A DNA stretch of 61,261 nucleotides. Source: Granulicella sp. L46. GTDB lineage: Bacteria > Acidobacteriota > Terriglobia > Terriglobales > Acidobacteriaceae. The position numbers and the translations under genes are program-made. The notes under the pieces were generated by a model, which saw nothing but the letters and a program-made list of their open reading frames with translations, had not been told where the DNA came from and ran no database searches. Positions 32,865-42,172 of the stretch are shown one piece after another. The stretch is from positions 269,714-330,974 of the forward strand of contig NZ_LMUT01000025.1 in assembly GCF_009765785.1 (NCBI RefSeq), given 5' to 3'. How positions within the stretch are numbered: position 1 is the first letter of the stretch; every line of letters starts with the position of its first letter.

Positions 32865-33748
32865 CTCTGGCTTAAATGCGAGACGTCCCGGTACCACCAT
32901 GTCTCCCTCGCGCTTTTTCATCCTAGCCTTAAGTAATAGACAGGTAACTGCGCTAAGGCGGCAGACCCCCGCTGCGTTTTGGATATGCTGCTGGATGCGC
33001 TGACAGAGATGTTCCAGGGACCGGAAGGTTGGAACCGCTAAAAAGTTGTCAATGGGGTCATGGCGACGAAATCGACCGAAGTGCATCATTCTAAAGTAAA
33101 TAATAAATTCAAAAAGTTGGCATAGTTACCCTACTCAACTTGGTATTCTAGATAAGTAGAGATAGAGCGGGAGACCCTTCGGGGTCTCCCGTTTTGCGTT
33201 CGGGGGGAAAAGAGCTGAGATGACCTAAATCAGGGGCTAGATCGGGTGAGCTGCGGACGAGCGGATCTTTGGGTTCGATAGGACGGCTAAGGCCCCTTGC
33301 TGGGCCGTCAATGAGCTCCTTCACGGTCAAGAAACCCGGTTGAACCTATTGGAGGAGGGAGGTAGCGCTCTCATTTGCAATCAAAATCCAGAGAATCAAT
33401 GAATTAGGTGGCAGCACATTGATTTTCATAGCAAGAAGATCCTTGGTCGAACGGGCGAATCGCCCCACGGCTAATCAGGTATCTATTGAATTAAAACAGG
33501 TTAGTTCCTGAATTACCTTCGAAAGCCGATTCGCTGATTACTCGCGGTTCTCAGAAGTTATGAACTGGTTAATTGTCGAAAAGGGCTCTTAGCGGGTCGA
33601 GCGCACTAACACTTTTGAATAGCTGTGGTACGGTCGATAGTAACTGCTTTTACAGTTACTATAGTGTCTTTTCGTAACAAAGACCTCGGAGAATAGTTAT
33701 CACGGGAATAGTGCGGCGAAAGAGTTTTGCAAGGTTTAGAGGTGTGTC
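32865..33748 (+). other. 884-bp AT-richer gap before the beta-helix gene
   Basis: The first 220 bp hold no convincing frame. From 33085 to 33165 it is very AT-rich and leads into the terminator at 33168. A perfect 10-bp inverted repeat lies at 33637-33662 (ATAGTAACTG, loop CTTTTA, CAGTTACTAT), about 90 bp before the TTG start, where it could be an operator or a leader hairpin. A weak promoter-like pair TTGAAT and TAGTAA (spacer 17) overlaps its left arm. I see no transposase remnant. Confidence 0.4.
33168..33195 (+). terminator. Rho-independent terminator after the aminotransferase
   Basis: CGGGAGACCC (33168-33177), loop TTCG, GGGTCTCCCG (33182-33191) and TTTT: a perfect 10-bp stem with a stable tetraloop. 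It lies 300 bp after the aminotransferase stop, so it may instead end a short transcript starting in the AT-rich stretch before it. Confidence 0.85.
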
Positions 33749-36700
33749 TTGACAATATTGAAATCGATTGGCCCGAACGCTGGGATTGCGACCCGCTCTC
33801 TCGACCAAATCTGCGACAGTCCAGCGGCGCGGATGCCAGTACCAAATATCATTGCAGTCCTTCCAAAGAGCATCGCCGCCGGAGCAAACGTCGCCGCGAA
33901 CTCAGCCATTCGATTGAAGGCTCTCCTCGTTGTTATTGTTATGTTCCTCTTTACGGTGCCAGCATTCGCATCGGCTCCGGTTTGCATGTACCAAGACGTG
34001 CAATCAGGGCCAGCGACAGGCGGTGAAGGTGGTAACGGAATCTATCTGGATATCTACGGACTGAACTTCGGTGCTAGCCAGGGGAGTTCTACGGTCACAG
34101 TTAATGGAACTCCCGTAGCCCAATATCTCTACTGGGGTGCAGACCATACTGGAGACCGGCAGCAAATCGGTGTTCAAATTGCGAGCGGGACGACTGGCTC
34201 CGGCCAAATCGTCGTGACGACTCCTGGCGGCTCCTGCTCGAATCTGACCTTCACTGTTCGGAGTGGGCATATTTGGTTTATCGGGCCATCGGTTGATACT
34301 TCTGCTCCGGGAAATTGCTCGACAATGGAAGCAGCAAATTCGTATTCGACACCCTGGGGACTAACGAACTTTGCCAGCACGAACGAGGGCGACTACAACG
34401 ACGCGACAATGCGGACGCCAGAGACCTACAACAATTGCCTAGCGTTGGGGGATACGCTTGTCTTTCTCAATGGGGTGAACTATCCCTACTTTGATGGAAA
34501 CGGATGGCATGCTTCCTTAACGGTTGACTGGCCGGGAGCCACACCGTCATCGTTCGTCACCTACATGGCTCGACCCGGAGCTACCGCAACCCTTGGCGGG
34601 GAGGGCTGGTCTGATGCCGGGATTCGCAACAAAGCCGAGAACGCCTCCTACAACGTCTACTCAGGGCTAACTACTATCGGCGGGGAAATAGACGGGCATG
34701 GTGGATCAGGGATCGATGCCTACATTGGCGACCGCGTCGTAGGCAACACGATCGAATGTCCTGCGTGCTCCGGCCAGGCTGGAGCTATGGGCGGCGGGAC
34801 GGGAACCATAGCTTTGGGAAACGCGCTGACGGGAATATCGACCGACCTAACGTACCTTCCCGGTGGCTCTGACAAGCAGTACCACGACGTTTACTTCCAA
34901 GGAAACGGCTTCGAGTTTGGCTGGAACCGAATTTACAACACGGCTGCCTATAACGGCTTCCAGATCAATGAGGACGGCTCAACAGGTTTCTACAATTTCG
35001 CCATCCACGATAACGACATTGCCGATGTGAACGGGAGCGGTATCAACCTGTCCGACATCGATCCATCTTCAGGATACGTTCAGGTTTATAACAACATCAT
35101 CCATCACACAGGGGTCAGCGTTGCCAGCGATGGCTCAGGCGGTGATCCTCATAACTGCATCGCGGTCAAAGGCTACGGAAGCTCGACGGGAGTTGGAACG
35201 GCTGAGATTTACAACAACACGATGTATGACTGCAATTCCTATCTCAACACAGAGAACTCGTCCGCCGACTGCGCGATTCTGGTCTACAACGGCCAGACCA
35301 ATGTCACGACCAATCTCGTGAACAACGTTGTATATCAACCCGCTTATACGAACACCGGCGCGCAGAATGTTTACATCTGCGGCGGCGGATCAGTCGGCAC
35401 TGTCACAGGATCAAACAACATCTGGTACAGCGCCGCCACGCCCGGGAGTACGGCCTACGCTACTGCCGTTGGGACAATTGAGAACCCTCTCTACGTGAAT
35501 CCCTCCGACGGAGCTTGGACGAACTACGAACTGCAAAGCTCGAGCCCTGCTCTTGGAGCGGGCATCTCTATAGGGCCGATCGAATTAGCGGGAATTAGTA
35601 ATACTTATCTCACGTGGGACTTCACTAAAGTCCTCAGGCCGAGTCCGCCTTCAATCGGTGCGCTGGAGTCTGTTGGTACCTCATCGGGAGATGTGATTAC
35701 GATTGATGTTTCGCCCAACCCTGCGAATCTGGGACAATCCGTCACGTTGACGTCCACGGTAGGCCAAACAGCCGGCTCACTTCCGACAGGCACGATCAAC
35801 TTTATGAATGGGAGTGTTTCTCTCGGGCAAGCTTCACTGGATAGTGCAGGGACGGCCACCCTCACACTTTCAACGCTTTCTGCTGGTTCCTATGCGATCG
35901 TTGGGTCCTATTCTGGGGACCCGCACTACCCGGCGGGTCAATCGGCTGTTGCTCCTTTGCAAGTGGTCTCTACGACCGCCACAAGCCTGGTTGCGTCACC
36001 GAACCCGGTCACCGCAGGACAGACCCTGAACCTGGTGGCGACGGTGAGTGCTAGTGGAACCGCCTCGCTGTCTGGGACGGTCAACTTCATGAATGGGTCC
36101 ACGGTGTTGGGATCCGGTAGCGTGAACTCCTCTGGCGTCGCAACACTATCCATCTCATCTCTTCCCGCCGGAACCTACAGCCTGACTGCGCGGTTTGTGG
36201 GGAATTCGAGCTTCGGGTCCAGTACATCGGCTGCAGCTTCGGTGACCGTAAATGCTTCAGCTGCGACGACCACGGCCACAAATCTGATTGCGTCACCGAA
36301 CCCGGTCAGCGCAGGACAGCCCCTCAACTTGGTGGCGACGGTGAGTGCTAGTGGAACAGCCTCGTTTTCGGGGACGGTCAACTTCATGAACGGGTCCACG
36401 ATGCTGGGATCGGCCACCGTAGGTTCATCCGGAGTCGCAACGCTGTCCACCGCGTCTCTGCCGGCCGGGACCTATAGCCTGACTGCCCATTATCAGGGAA
36501 CTACAAGCTTGGGGGCGAGCACGTCGGCTGTAGCTTCGGTGACCGTAAATGCTTCAGCTGCGAAGACCACGGCCACGAGCCTGGTTGCGTCACCGAATCC
36601 AGTCAGCGCAGGTCAGACGCTGAACCTGGTGGCGACGGTGAGCGCGAGTGGCACCGCCTCGTTTTCGGGAACGGTCAACTTCATGAACGGATCCACGATG

Positions 36701-37990
36701 CTGGGATCGGGTAGCGTGAATTCTTCGGGAGTCGCAACGCTGTCCACCGCGTCTCTACCGGCCGGGACCTATAGCCTGACTGCCCACTATCAGGGAACTA
36801 CAAGTTTGGGGGCGAGCACGTCGGCTGTAGCTTCGGTGATAGTAAATTCTTCAGCTGCGAAGACCACGGCCACAAGCCTGGTTGCGTCACCGAATTCAGT
36901 TAGCGCAGGTCAGACGCTGAACCTGGTGGCGACAGTGAGCGCTAGTGGAACAGCCTCGTTTTCGGGAACGGTCAACTTCATGAATGGATCCACGGTGCTG
37001 GGATCGGGTAGCGTGAGCTCCTCGGGAGTCGCAACGCTGTCCACCGCGTCTTTGCCGGCCGGGACCTATAGCCTGACTGCCCACTATCAGGGAACCACAA
37101 GCTTGGGGGCCAGCACATCGGCTGCGGCTTCGGTGACGGTAAATGCTTCAACCTCCACGACATCCATTGCCCTCGCCGCGACTCCGAACCCAGTTACCGA
37201 GGGCCAGGCGCTGATCCTTACTGCGACCGTGACTGAAAATGGAACGGCCGTGTCGACCGGGGCGGTCAGCTTTATGAATGGTTCCTCAGTCCTGGGAACC
37301 GCTGCTCTGAATTCGTCCGGTGTGGCAACACTGTCGATCACATCTCTCGCTGTCGGAACGTATAGTCTTACTGCCCAGTACCCCAGTGTTACCGGCAATA
37401 ATCCGCAGGGATCGGGCAGCGCAAGCCCCGCATCGGCCACGGTATTGGTGACGGTCGACGCTGCAACCGCGCCGATCGTCCCATCTTTCAGCATGACCGT
37501 AAGCGGGAGTACCCCGAGCGTGTTAGCGGGGGGGACGGCAGTTTACTCGCTGGCAGTAACTCCAACCACGGGGACTACACTGCCCGCGATAACGTTCGCA
37601 GCCTCTGGTCTTCCGACCGGCGCCACAGCAACCTTTTCTCCAGCGATGATCGCTGCAGGCCGAGGTACGACAAACGTTACGCTGAGCATTCAGACTTCTG
37701 CGGCACAGTCGGCACGGCTGGAACGGACCAGGGAGTTGAACGGAGGACTACCCGTGGTGGCGCTCTGTCTATTGTTGCTACCCTTCGGGCGCAGCAGCAG
37801 ACGTTTCGGCAAACGCCTAATGCGGCTCTCTAGCCTGGCGCTTTTGCTAGCCGGAGCAGCGTCGCTAATGGGTCTGACTGGCTGCGGCGCTGACGTCGCC
37901 CGCTCGACTGTCCAAAGTTACACGGTCACGGTGACTTCAGCTTCGGCGTCGGTGACGCAAACAGCGCAGGTCACACTCGCCGTCGAGTAA
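33749..37990 (+). CDS. Large secreted protein: IPT/TIG-like domain, right-handed beta-helix, tandem Ig-like domains
   Basis: A 1413-residue protein. A signal-type hydrophobic stretch at about 53-72 is followed by an IPT/TIG-like domain (about 74-172). A parallel beta-helix follows to about 620, with runs such as GFYNFAIHDNDIADVNGSGI and IYNNTMYDC. Ig-like domains fill about 645-1240, four of them from 297-bp tandem DNA repeats. The C-terminus has a hydrophobic helix (VALCLLLLPFGR), a second with LMGLTGCG, and a beta-strand tail. AGAGG lies 6 bases before a TTG at 33749; the first ATG is at 33833 without a ribosome binding site. Beta-helix folds bind or cleave polysaccharide, so a role with the exopolysaccharide below is likely but unproven. 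Confidence 0.85.
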   Translation: MTILKSIGPNAGIATRSLDQICDSPAARMPVPNIIAVLPKSIAAGANVAANSAIRLKALLVVIVMFLFTVPAFASAPVCMYQDVQSGPATGGEGGNGIYLDIYGLNFGASQGSSTVTVNGTPVAQYLYWGADHTGDRQQIGVQIASGTTGSGQIVVTTPGGSCSNLTFTVRSGHIWFIGPSVDTSAPGNCSTMEAANSYSTPWGLTNFASTNEGDYNDATMRTPETYNNCLALGDTLVFLNGVNYPYFDGNGWHASLTVDWPGATPSSFVTYMARPGATATLGGEGWSDAGIRNKAENASYNVYSGLTTIGGEIDGHGGSGIDAYIGDRVVGNTIECPACSGQAGAMGGGTGTIALGNALTGISTDLTYLPGGSDKQYHDVYFQGNGFEFGWNRIYNTAAYNGFQINEDGSTGFYNFAIHDNDIADVNGSGINLSDIDPSSGYVQVYNNIIHHTGVSVASDGSGGDPHNCIAVKGYGSSTGVGTAEIYNNTMYDCNSYLNTENSSADCAILVYNGQTNVTTNLVNNVVYQPAYTNTGAQNVYICGGGSVGTVTGSNNIWYSAATPGSTAYATAVGTIENPLYVNPSDGAWTNYELQSSSPALGAGISIGPIELAGISNTYLTWDFTKVLRPSPPSIGALESVGTSSGDVITIDVSPNPANLGQSVTLTSTVGQTAGSLPTGTINFMNGSVSLGQASLDSAGTATLTLSTLSAGSYAIVGSYSGDPHYPAGQSAVAPLQVVSTTATSLVASPNPVTAGQTLNLVATVSASGTASLSGTVNFMNGSTVLGSGSVNSSGVATLSISSLPAGTYSLTARFVGNSSFGSSTSAAASVTVNASAATTTATNLIASPNPVSAGQPLNLVATVSASGTASFSGTVNFMNGSTMLGSATVGSSGVATLSTASLPAGTYSLTAHYQGTTSLGASTSAVASVTVNASAAKTTATSLVASPNPVSAGQTLNLVATVSASGTASFSGTVNFMNGSTMLGSGSVNSSGVATLSTASLPAGTYSLTAHYQGTTSLGASTSAVASVIVNSSAAKTTATSLVASPNSVSAGQTLNLVATVSASGTASFSGTVNFMNGSTVLGSGSVSSSGVATLSTASLPAGTYSLTAHYQGTTSLGASTSAAASVTVNASTSTTSIALAATPNPVTEGQALILTATVTENGTAVSTGAVSFMNGSSVLGTAALNSSGVATLSITSLAVGTYSLTAQYPSVTGNNPQGSGSASPASATVLVTVDAATAPIVPSFSMTVSGSTPSVLAGGTAVYSLAVTPTTGTTLPAITFAASGLPTGATATFSPAMIAAGRGTTNVTLSIQTSAAQSARLERTRELNGGLPVVALCLLLLPFGRSSRRFGKRLMRLSSLALLLAGAASLMGLTGCGADVARSTVQSYTVTVTSASASVTQTAQVTLAVE
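35971..37158 (+). repeat. Four in-frame 297-bp tandem repeats coding Ig-like domains
   Basis: The phrase for LVASPNPV recurs at 297-bp spacing (for example CTGGTTGCG at 35987, 36284, 36581 and 36878), giving four 99-residue Ig-like units. Units 2-4 are the most alike, with long identical runs. More diverged units flank them (about 35690 and 37160). This pattern indicates recent unit duplication and likely copy-number variation. Confidence 0.92.
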
Positions 37991-38189
37991 GAACTGGCAG
38001 GCAACATTCCCTTGCCGAAAACGCGCGGATAGATGTCCTGAAAACTTCAGGATTCTCTTCAGCGTGCTCGAGCCTCGACGCGAATATACTGTCTTTGCAA
38101 GCTGCGGAGTAACCTGCACACCTTGAACCAATAACAAGCAGATCAATCGTAACTTCCGAGCAAGAGCGTCGACTCTGAAACAGCGACGA

Positions 38190-38231
38190 ACCGGGATGAC
38201 CTTTGAGAAGGATTCCCGGTCCGCTCTTTTT
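38190..38231 (+). terminator. Possible terminator between the two beta-helix genes
   Basis: ACCGGGA and TCCCGGT (7 bp) around a 17-base loop are followed six bases later by TTTTT. The loop is long and the T-run is displaced, so it is a weak candidate. Nothing else is evident in the 340-bp gap. Confidence 0.35.
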
Positions 38232-38329
38232 ATGAAAGGTGTGCTCTGTGCTGCTTCCTTCGCAGATGACATAAACTATGTGCTGCCACGAGCGCCGTTC
38301 ACCCGTTGCAAAGCTTAGGACCTCGCACC

Positions 38330-40528
38330 GTGAGAACATCATCCATGGGTCATTTCAAGTGCATCTTCTTTGTCGCGACCTGCTTCGCGCTGCCTGGCAT
38401 CTGGCGCAACGCTCCTGCGAGCTTTGAAGCCACCGATGACGCGATGGCCGCTGTTCCGGCAAGCATGATGGGTGTGCCTCGAAATAGCTTCGCAAGCAAT
38501 GCTTCGGCGGCCCATACCTCGAACAAAACGCTGATAATGGCCTCCACCGTCCTATCTAGTCCGGGGTATGTGGTCATGACCGGAGCTGGCAGTCCGCTTG
38601 GAGCGTCCAACATTGCCACCAGGAAGAGCGAGACACGCGCCGTAGGTGACAAGAAGATTACTGCAAACTCAGCGTCTGGTCCCGCGTCGAATGGGGCGAC
38701 GTTGCCCTCCTCCAGCCCTCTCATTCTTTACACTGACGTCACCTCAGGGCCGAACTCGGGAGGCGAGGGCAACAATGGGACCTATTTGACGATCTTTGGA
38801 GCTCATTTCGGCGCAACTCGGGGAACATCGACGGTAACCATAAACGGTCGAGCGGTAGCGCAATACATCCTGTGGTCCGATACCAAGATCGGCGTCCAAG
38901 TCGGCCATGTCTCATCCGGACCCATTGTGGTCTCCGAAGGAGGCTTAGCCAGTAACTCCGACAAGACCTTTACGGTTCGGAGTGGGCATATCTGGTTCAT
39001 CGGGCCAGGAGTGGACAACTCAACGCCCGCGAGTTGCGCGACGATGTTGGCGGCGAACTCGTATTCGACTCCGTGGGGTTTGACAAATCACGCGAGCCAC
39101 ACAGAGAGCGACTATGACATGGCAAAAATGCGAACCCCGACGGTTTATGAGGGGTGCCTGCCAGAAGGCAGCACACTCGTATTCTTGAACGGTGTAAATT
39201 ATCCCTATTTCGATGGGAATGGGTGGCACGCGTCACTGACTGTTGACGATCCATCCGCTACGTCCAGTTCATTCCTAACTTTCATGGCTCGACCTGGAGC
39301 TACCGCAATCCTTGGAGGAGAAGGTTGGTCTGATGTCGGCATTCGCAACAAAGCCGAACACACCTCCTACACGGTGTACTCAGGGCTCACGCTCATTGGA
39401 GGGGAGACGGACGGCGCTGGGGGTTCAGGGCTCGATGCCTATATTGATGATCGCGTCGTTGGCAACACGATAGAGTGTCCAGCCTGCGCTGGACAGGCAG
39501 GAGCTATGGGCGGCGCGACAGGTACCGTAGCCTTGGGAAACGTAATAACAGACGTGTCGGTTGACACCAAGCACCTTCCAAATGGTTCGAATAAGCAGTA
39601 CCACGACGTTTACTTCCAAGGAAACGGCTTCGAGTTTGGTTGGAACCGAATTTACAACACGGGCGCCTATAACGGCTTCCAGATCAATGAGGACGGCTCA
39701 ACAGGTTTCTACAATTTCGCCATCCACGATAACGACATTGCCGATGTGAACGGGAGCGGTATCAACCTGTCCGACATCGATCCATCTTCAGGATCTGTTC
39801 AGATTTATAACAACATCATCCATCACACGGGGGTGAGAGTAGCCAGTGATGGCGGGGAAGGTGATCCCCATTCCTGCATCGCGGTCAAGGGATACGGGAG
39901 TGCGACCGGGGTTGGCAGGGCTGAGATATACAACAACACGATGTATGACTGCAGTTCCTATCTCAACAATAATCCGAGCGCCACCGCGGCGTGCGCCGTG
40001 CTGATATACCCTAACCAACTGAATGTAACGACGAATCTTGTGAACAACATCGTGTCCCAGCCGGCCTACGCCGGGACATCAACTCAGAATGTCTACATTT
40101 GTGCCGGTGGATCGACAATCGGCACGCTTTCCGGATCGAACAACCTCTGGTACAGTCAGCGAGCTCCGCGGAGCTCGGGACCAGCAACCAGATATGGGAC
40201 CATTGCGAATCCGCGGTTCGTTTCTACTACCGACTACCATCTGCAAACTGGAAGCCCTGCGATTGGAGCCGGTATTCCCTTTGCCGGTCTTACGCGGGAC
40301 CTCGACGGGACGCTCCGCTCGATACATCCCGCGATCGGTGCTTATGAATATTCCAAAAGCGATAGCGCGGGGTTACCTTCTCCCGCAGAAGTTGCTGTAA
40401 CTCCGGCCGCAGTTGCACCTTTCTTCAAAGGCAAGCATCGTGTCATTCTATTGATTGCCCTCGTTTCGATCATTCTGATCTGTATTGTTAGGGGCATACC
40501 AGCAGTTCGGACGGGTGGATCGAGATAG
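38330..40528 (+). CDS. Secreted beta-helix protein, paralog of the 33.7-kb gene, with C-terminal membrane anchor
   Basis: A 732-residue protein from a GTG at 38330 (AGGA 9 bases upstream); the ATG at 38345 is an alternative. A hydrophobic N-terminus (CIFFVATCFALPG) and a Ser/Ala-rich spacer lead to an IPT/TIG domain at about 133-222 and a beta-helix at about 225-680 closely similar to the first gene (SGHIWFIGP, LVFLNGVNYPYFDGNGWHAS, GGEGWSD.GIRNKAE). It lacks the Ig repeats and ends with a helix at about 703-722 (VILLIALVSIILICIVRGI) and a short basic tail. A 130-bp stretch of DNA is identical to the first gene. Probably a cell-surface polysaccharide-binding or lyase-like protein; no catalytic residues are identified. 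Confidence 0.83.
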   Translation: MRTSSMGHFKCIFFVATCFALPGIWRNAPASFEATDDAMAAVPASMMGVPRNSFASNASAAHTSNKTLIMASTVLSSPGYVVMTGAGSPLGASNIATRKSETRAVGDKKITANSASGPASNGATLPSSSPLILYTDVTSGPNSGGEGNNGTYLTIFGAHFGATRGTSTVTINGRAVAQYILWSDTKIGVQVGHVSSGPIVVSEGGLASNSDKTFTVRSGHIWFIGPGVDNSTPASCATMLAANSYSTPWGLTNHASHTESDYDMAKMRTPTVYEGCLPEGSTLVFLNGVNYPYFDGNGWHASLTVDDPSATSSSFLTFMARPGATAILGGEGWSDVGIRNKAEHTSYTVYSGLTLIGGETDGAGGSGLDAYIDDRVVGNTIECPACAGQAGAMGGATGTVALGNVITDVSVDTKHLPNGSNKQYHDVYFQGNGFEFGWNRIYNTGAYNGFQINEDGSTGFYNFAIHDNDIADVNGSGINLSDIDPSSGSVQIYNNIIHHTGVRVASDGGEGDPHSCIAVKGYGSATGVGRAEIYNNTMYDCSSYLNNNPSATAACAVLIYPNQLNVTTNLVNNIVSQPAYAGTSTQNVYICAGGSTIGTLSGSNNLWYSQRAPRSSGPATRYGTIANPRFVSTTDYHLQTGSPAIGAGIPFAGLTRDLDGTLRSIHPAIGAYEYSKSDSAGLPSPAEVAVTPAAVAPFFKGKHRVILLIALVSIILICIVRGIPAVRTGGSR

Positions 40529-40786
40529 GTTTTTTGCCCTGGGCCGCTGAGGTGAATTTGGAGGGTCCCTTGAAAGGCGAAGCACGACCTGCTGCGGCGC
40601 GGCCGGCGAGCTACTCCGAACCTTGGCGCCTGGCATCGGTGACCTGCGCCCCTCGATTCGAGTAAACGCGAATATGATTTTGGGTTTGACGGAGCGCATT
40701 GGCAAAGTCTTCACGCAATTGGAGCGACCGCCGACGCTCGGCGAAAGCGGAATTCTGGGATCCGAAGGGTATTAGACTACCGCAGG

Positions 40787-41452
40787 TCAACGTGGCAGTA
40801 TATACAGGGCATTCCCAAAGCTCAGGAGTCCATTCTTCCCTGCCCATAGCGAGTACAGCCCATGTAAGCGAAATCCAGCCTTGCCTAGCTGGGCGTGAAG
40901 ATCCCACATCAGGGGCATTCCTTCGTAGACTGGGTCAAAGTAAACTTCGACGAATACTGAACGAACTGCCCGACGAGAGAACATTTCTTGCGCGCCATTG
41001 AACACACGATTCTCTGCGCCTTCCACGTCTACCTTCAAGATGTCAATGTTGGATATTCCGTGCTCGGAACAGAAGTGGTCAACCGTGTCAGTCTGGATTT
41101 CGATGGTCTTTCCCGTATGAGTTTCTCTCACTAGCAAAGAATTCGTGATGCTTGCCCCGCCAATATTAAGTGTCGTGGTCGCAATCTGATCGGAAAGCGC
41201 GAGGGGGACTGGATGAAACCGCTGGTCGGAGAGAGAGCGCGACAAAGATTCATAACTTGCAGGGAATGGCTCAAACGACCAAATCTCAGCGGATGGGAAG
41301 AGCTTCCGATAGGTTTTCGCTGTTTGTCCGACATTCGCTCCGACGTCGAAAATCACTTTTGCGTCGGGAATCAATCGCTGCTGATCGTCGTCTGAGTTCC
41401 AGGAACGATATCCAAGGGCTTTCTTAACCAAGGCTCTAAATTCACGCTTCAT
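40787..41452 (-). CDS. FkbM family methyltransferase
   Basis: A 221-residue SAM-dependent methyltransferase. IFDVGANVGQTAKTYRKLFP at about 33-52 is the SAM-binding loop with the FkbM-typical D-hyd-GAN-hyd-G, followed by IWSFEPFPASYESL. IDILKVDVEGAENRVFNGA and SVFVEVYF complete the core. GAGG precedes the ATG at 41452. FkbM proteins O-methylate sugars or polyketides. It is the last gene of the five-gene acetyltransferase-FkbH-ACP-VOC-FkbM series, 43 bp after the VOC gene. The upstream extension to 41563 overlaps that gene and is rejected. Confidence 0.92.
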   Translation of the reverse strand: MKREFRALVKKALGYRSWNSDDDQQRLIPDAKVIFDVGANVGQTAKTYRKLFPSAEIWSFEPFPASYESLSRSLSDQRFHPVPLALSDQIATTTLNIGGASITNSLLVRETHTGKTIEIQTDTVDHFCSEHGISNIDILKVDVEGAENRVFNGAQEMFSRRAVRSVFVEVYFDPVYEGMPLMWDLHAQLGKAGFRLHGLYSLWAGKNGLLSFGNALYILPR

Positions 41453-41495
41453 AACGTCCTCTTTGCCATTCAGGTTAGAGTTGCGTGGTGGCAGT

Positions 41496-41924
41496 TTATG
41501 TCTCAACCAACTCGAAGAGCTGGCGGGTTCGCGTGTAGAACCACGCAATTCGCCGGCCACCAAATGCCACTGCGGGCGCAGGCTTACCCAGCACGATACA
41601 GCCTTTACTTCTTACGTGCGCGAGCGCCCCGTCTAGATTGTTTGTCTCGAAGCACAGATGATAGGCGCCGCCGCCGTTCTTATTCAGAACCGTCCGTAGC
41701 GGCGAATCCTCTGTCAGCGGCGCGATCAATTCGATCTCCGCAACATCCGCGTCTGACTGCGTCATAAAATTGACGGTCACCTTCTGGATCGGATCATCGA
41801 ATGGGCCCGAGATGACTCGGTACCCCAAAAGTGATTCGAACATGCTCGCCGCCGCGTCGATGTCCGGCACCGCAACCCCCACATGCAATAGCTTAAACGT
41901 CGGTTCCGGCGGCAATTCATTCAT
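41496..41924 (-). CDS. VOC (glyoxalase/epimerase-fold) protein, methylmalonyl-CoA epimerase-like
   Basis: A 142-residue single VOC domain. The first metal His is in LLHVGVAVPDID, a Glu in VAEIELIAPL, then AYHLCFETNNLDGALAHVR with the second His, and the last Glu in QLFELVE. This four-ligand order matches methylmalonyl-CoA epimerases. The ATG at 41924 overlaps the TGA of the acyl carrier protein gene by one base. Its position directly after an ACP suggests that it epimerises or isomerises an ACP- or CoA-bound short acyl group, such as one made by the FkbH protein; this is inference. Confidence 0.85.
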   Translation of the reverse strand: MNELPPEPTFKLLHVGVAVPDIDAAASMFESLLGYRVISGPFDDPIQKVTVNFMTQSDADVAEIELIAPLTEDSPLRTVLNKNGGGAYHLCFETNNLDGALAHVRSKGCIVLGKPAPAVAFGGRRIAWFYTRTRQLFELVET

Positions 41925-42172
41925 CAAAGCGTTGCCCCTTTTTGTTCCAAGGCTTGCAGGACTTTAGCCACCGTTGTCAGGTCGGGAATCTTCTGCGGAT
42001 CAAACTGGACGCCATATTCGTCTTCAATCGAGAGAATCAACTGCAGGTGTCGAAAGGAATCCCATGTCTCCGCGGATTCCATGCTGAGCTCTGGGGTTAC
42101 CTCGTCGCTGGAGATTTCAAGCGTGTCGGCAAAAATATCACGAAGTGACGATGGTATCTGCTGCGAACTCAT
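41924..42172 (-). CDS. Acyl carrier protein
   Basis: An 82-residue acidic protein. The phosphopantetheine Ser is in ETWDSFRHLQLI at about residue 39, with Trp-Asp-Ser as in ACPs of FkbH-type systems (DSF/DSL). AAGGAGATCC lies before the ATG at 42172. The gene overlaps the upstream FkbH gene by 35 bp and the downstream VOC gene by 1 bp, an unusually tight arrangement implying matched expression. It is distinct from the fatty-acid ACP by context. AcpS at 5.3 kb could activate it. Confidence 0.92.
   Translation of the reverse strand: MSSQQIPSSLRDIFADTLEISSDEVTPELSMESAETWDSFRHLQLILSIEDEYGVQFDPQKIPDLTTVAKVLQALEQKGATL

Noticed and set aside
32793-33089. 98-codon minus-strand frame after the aminotransferase, considered as a transposase remnant
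   Set aside because: No DDE, HTH or other transposase motif is visible, and it overlaps the aminotransferase 3' end.
33255-33275. GGGTTCGATAG stretch resembling a tRNA T-arm
   Set aside because: No acceptor stem, D-arm or anticodon arm can be folded around it.
40529-40786. Open frame in the gap between the second beta-helix gene and fkbM (ends GESGILGSEGY)
   Set aside because: Short, Arg-rich in its first half, no ribosome binding site, and no family that I can recognise; also overlaps the fkbM 3' end.
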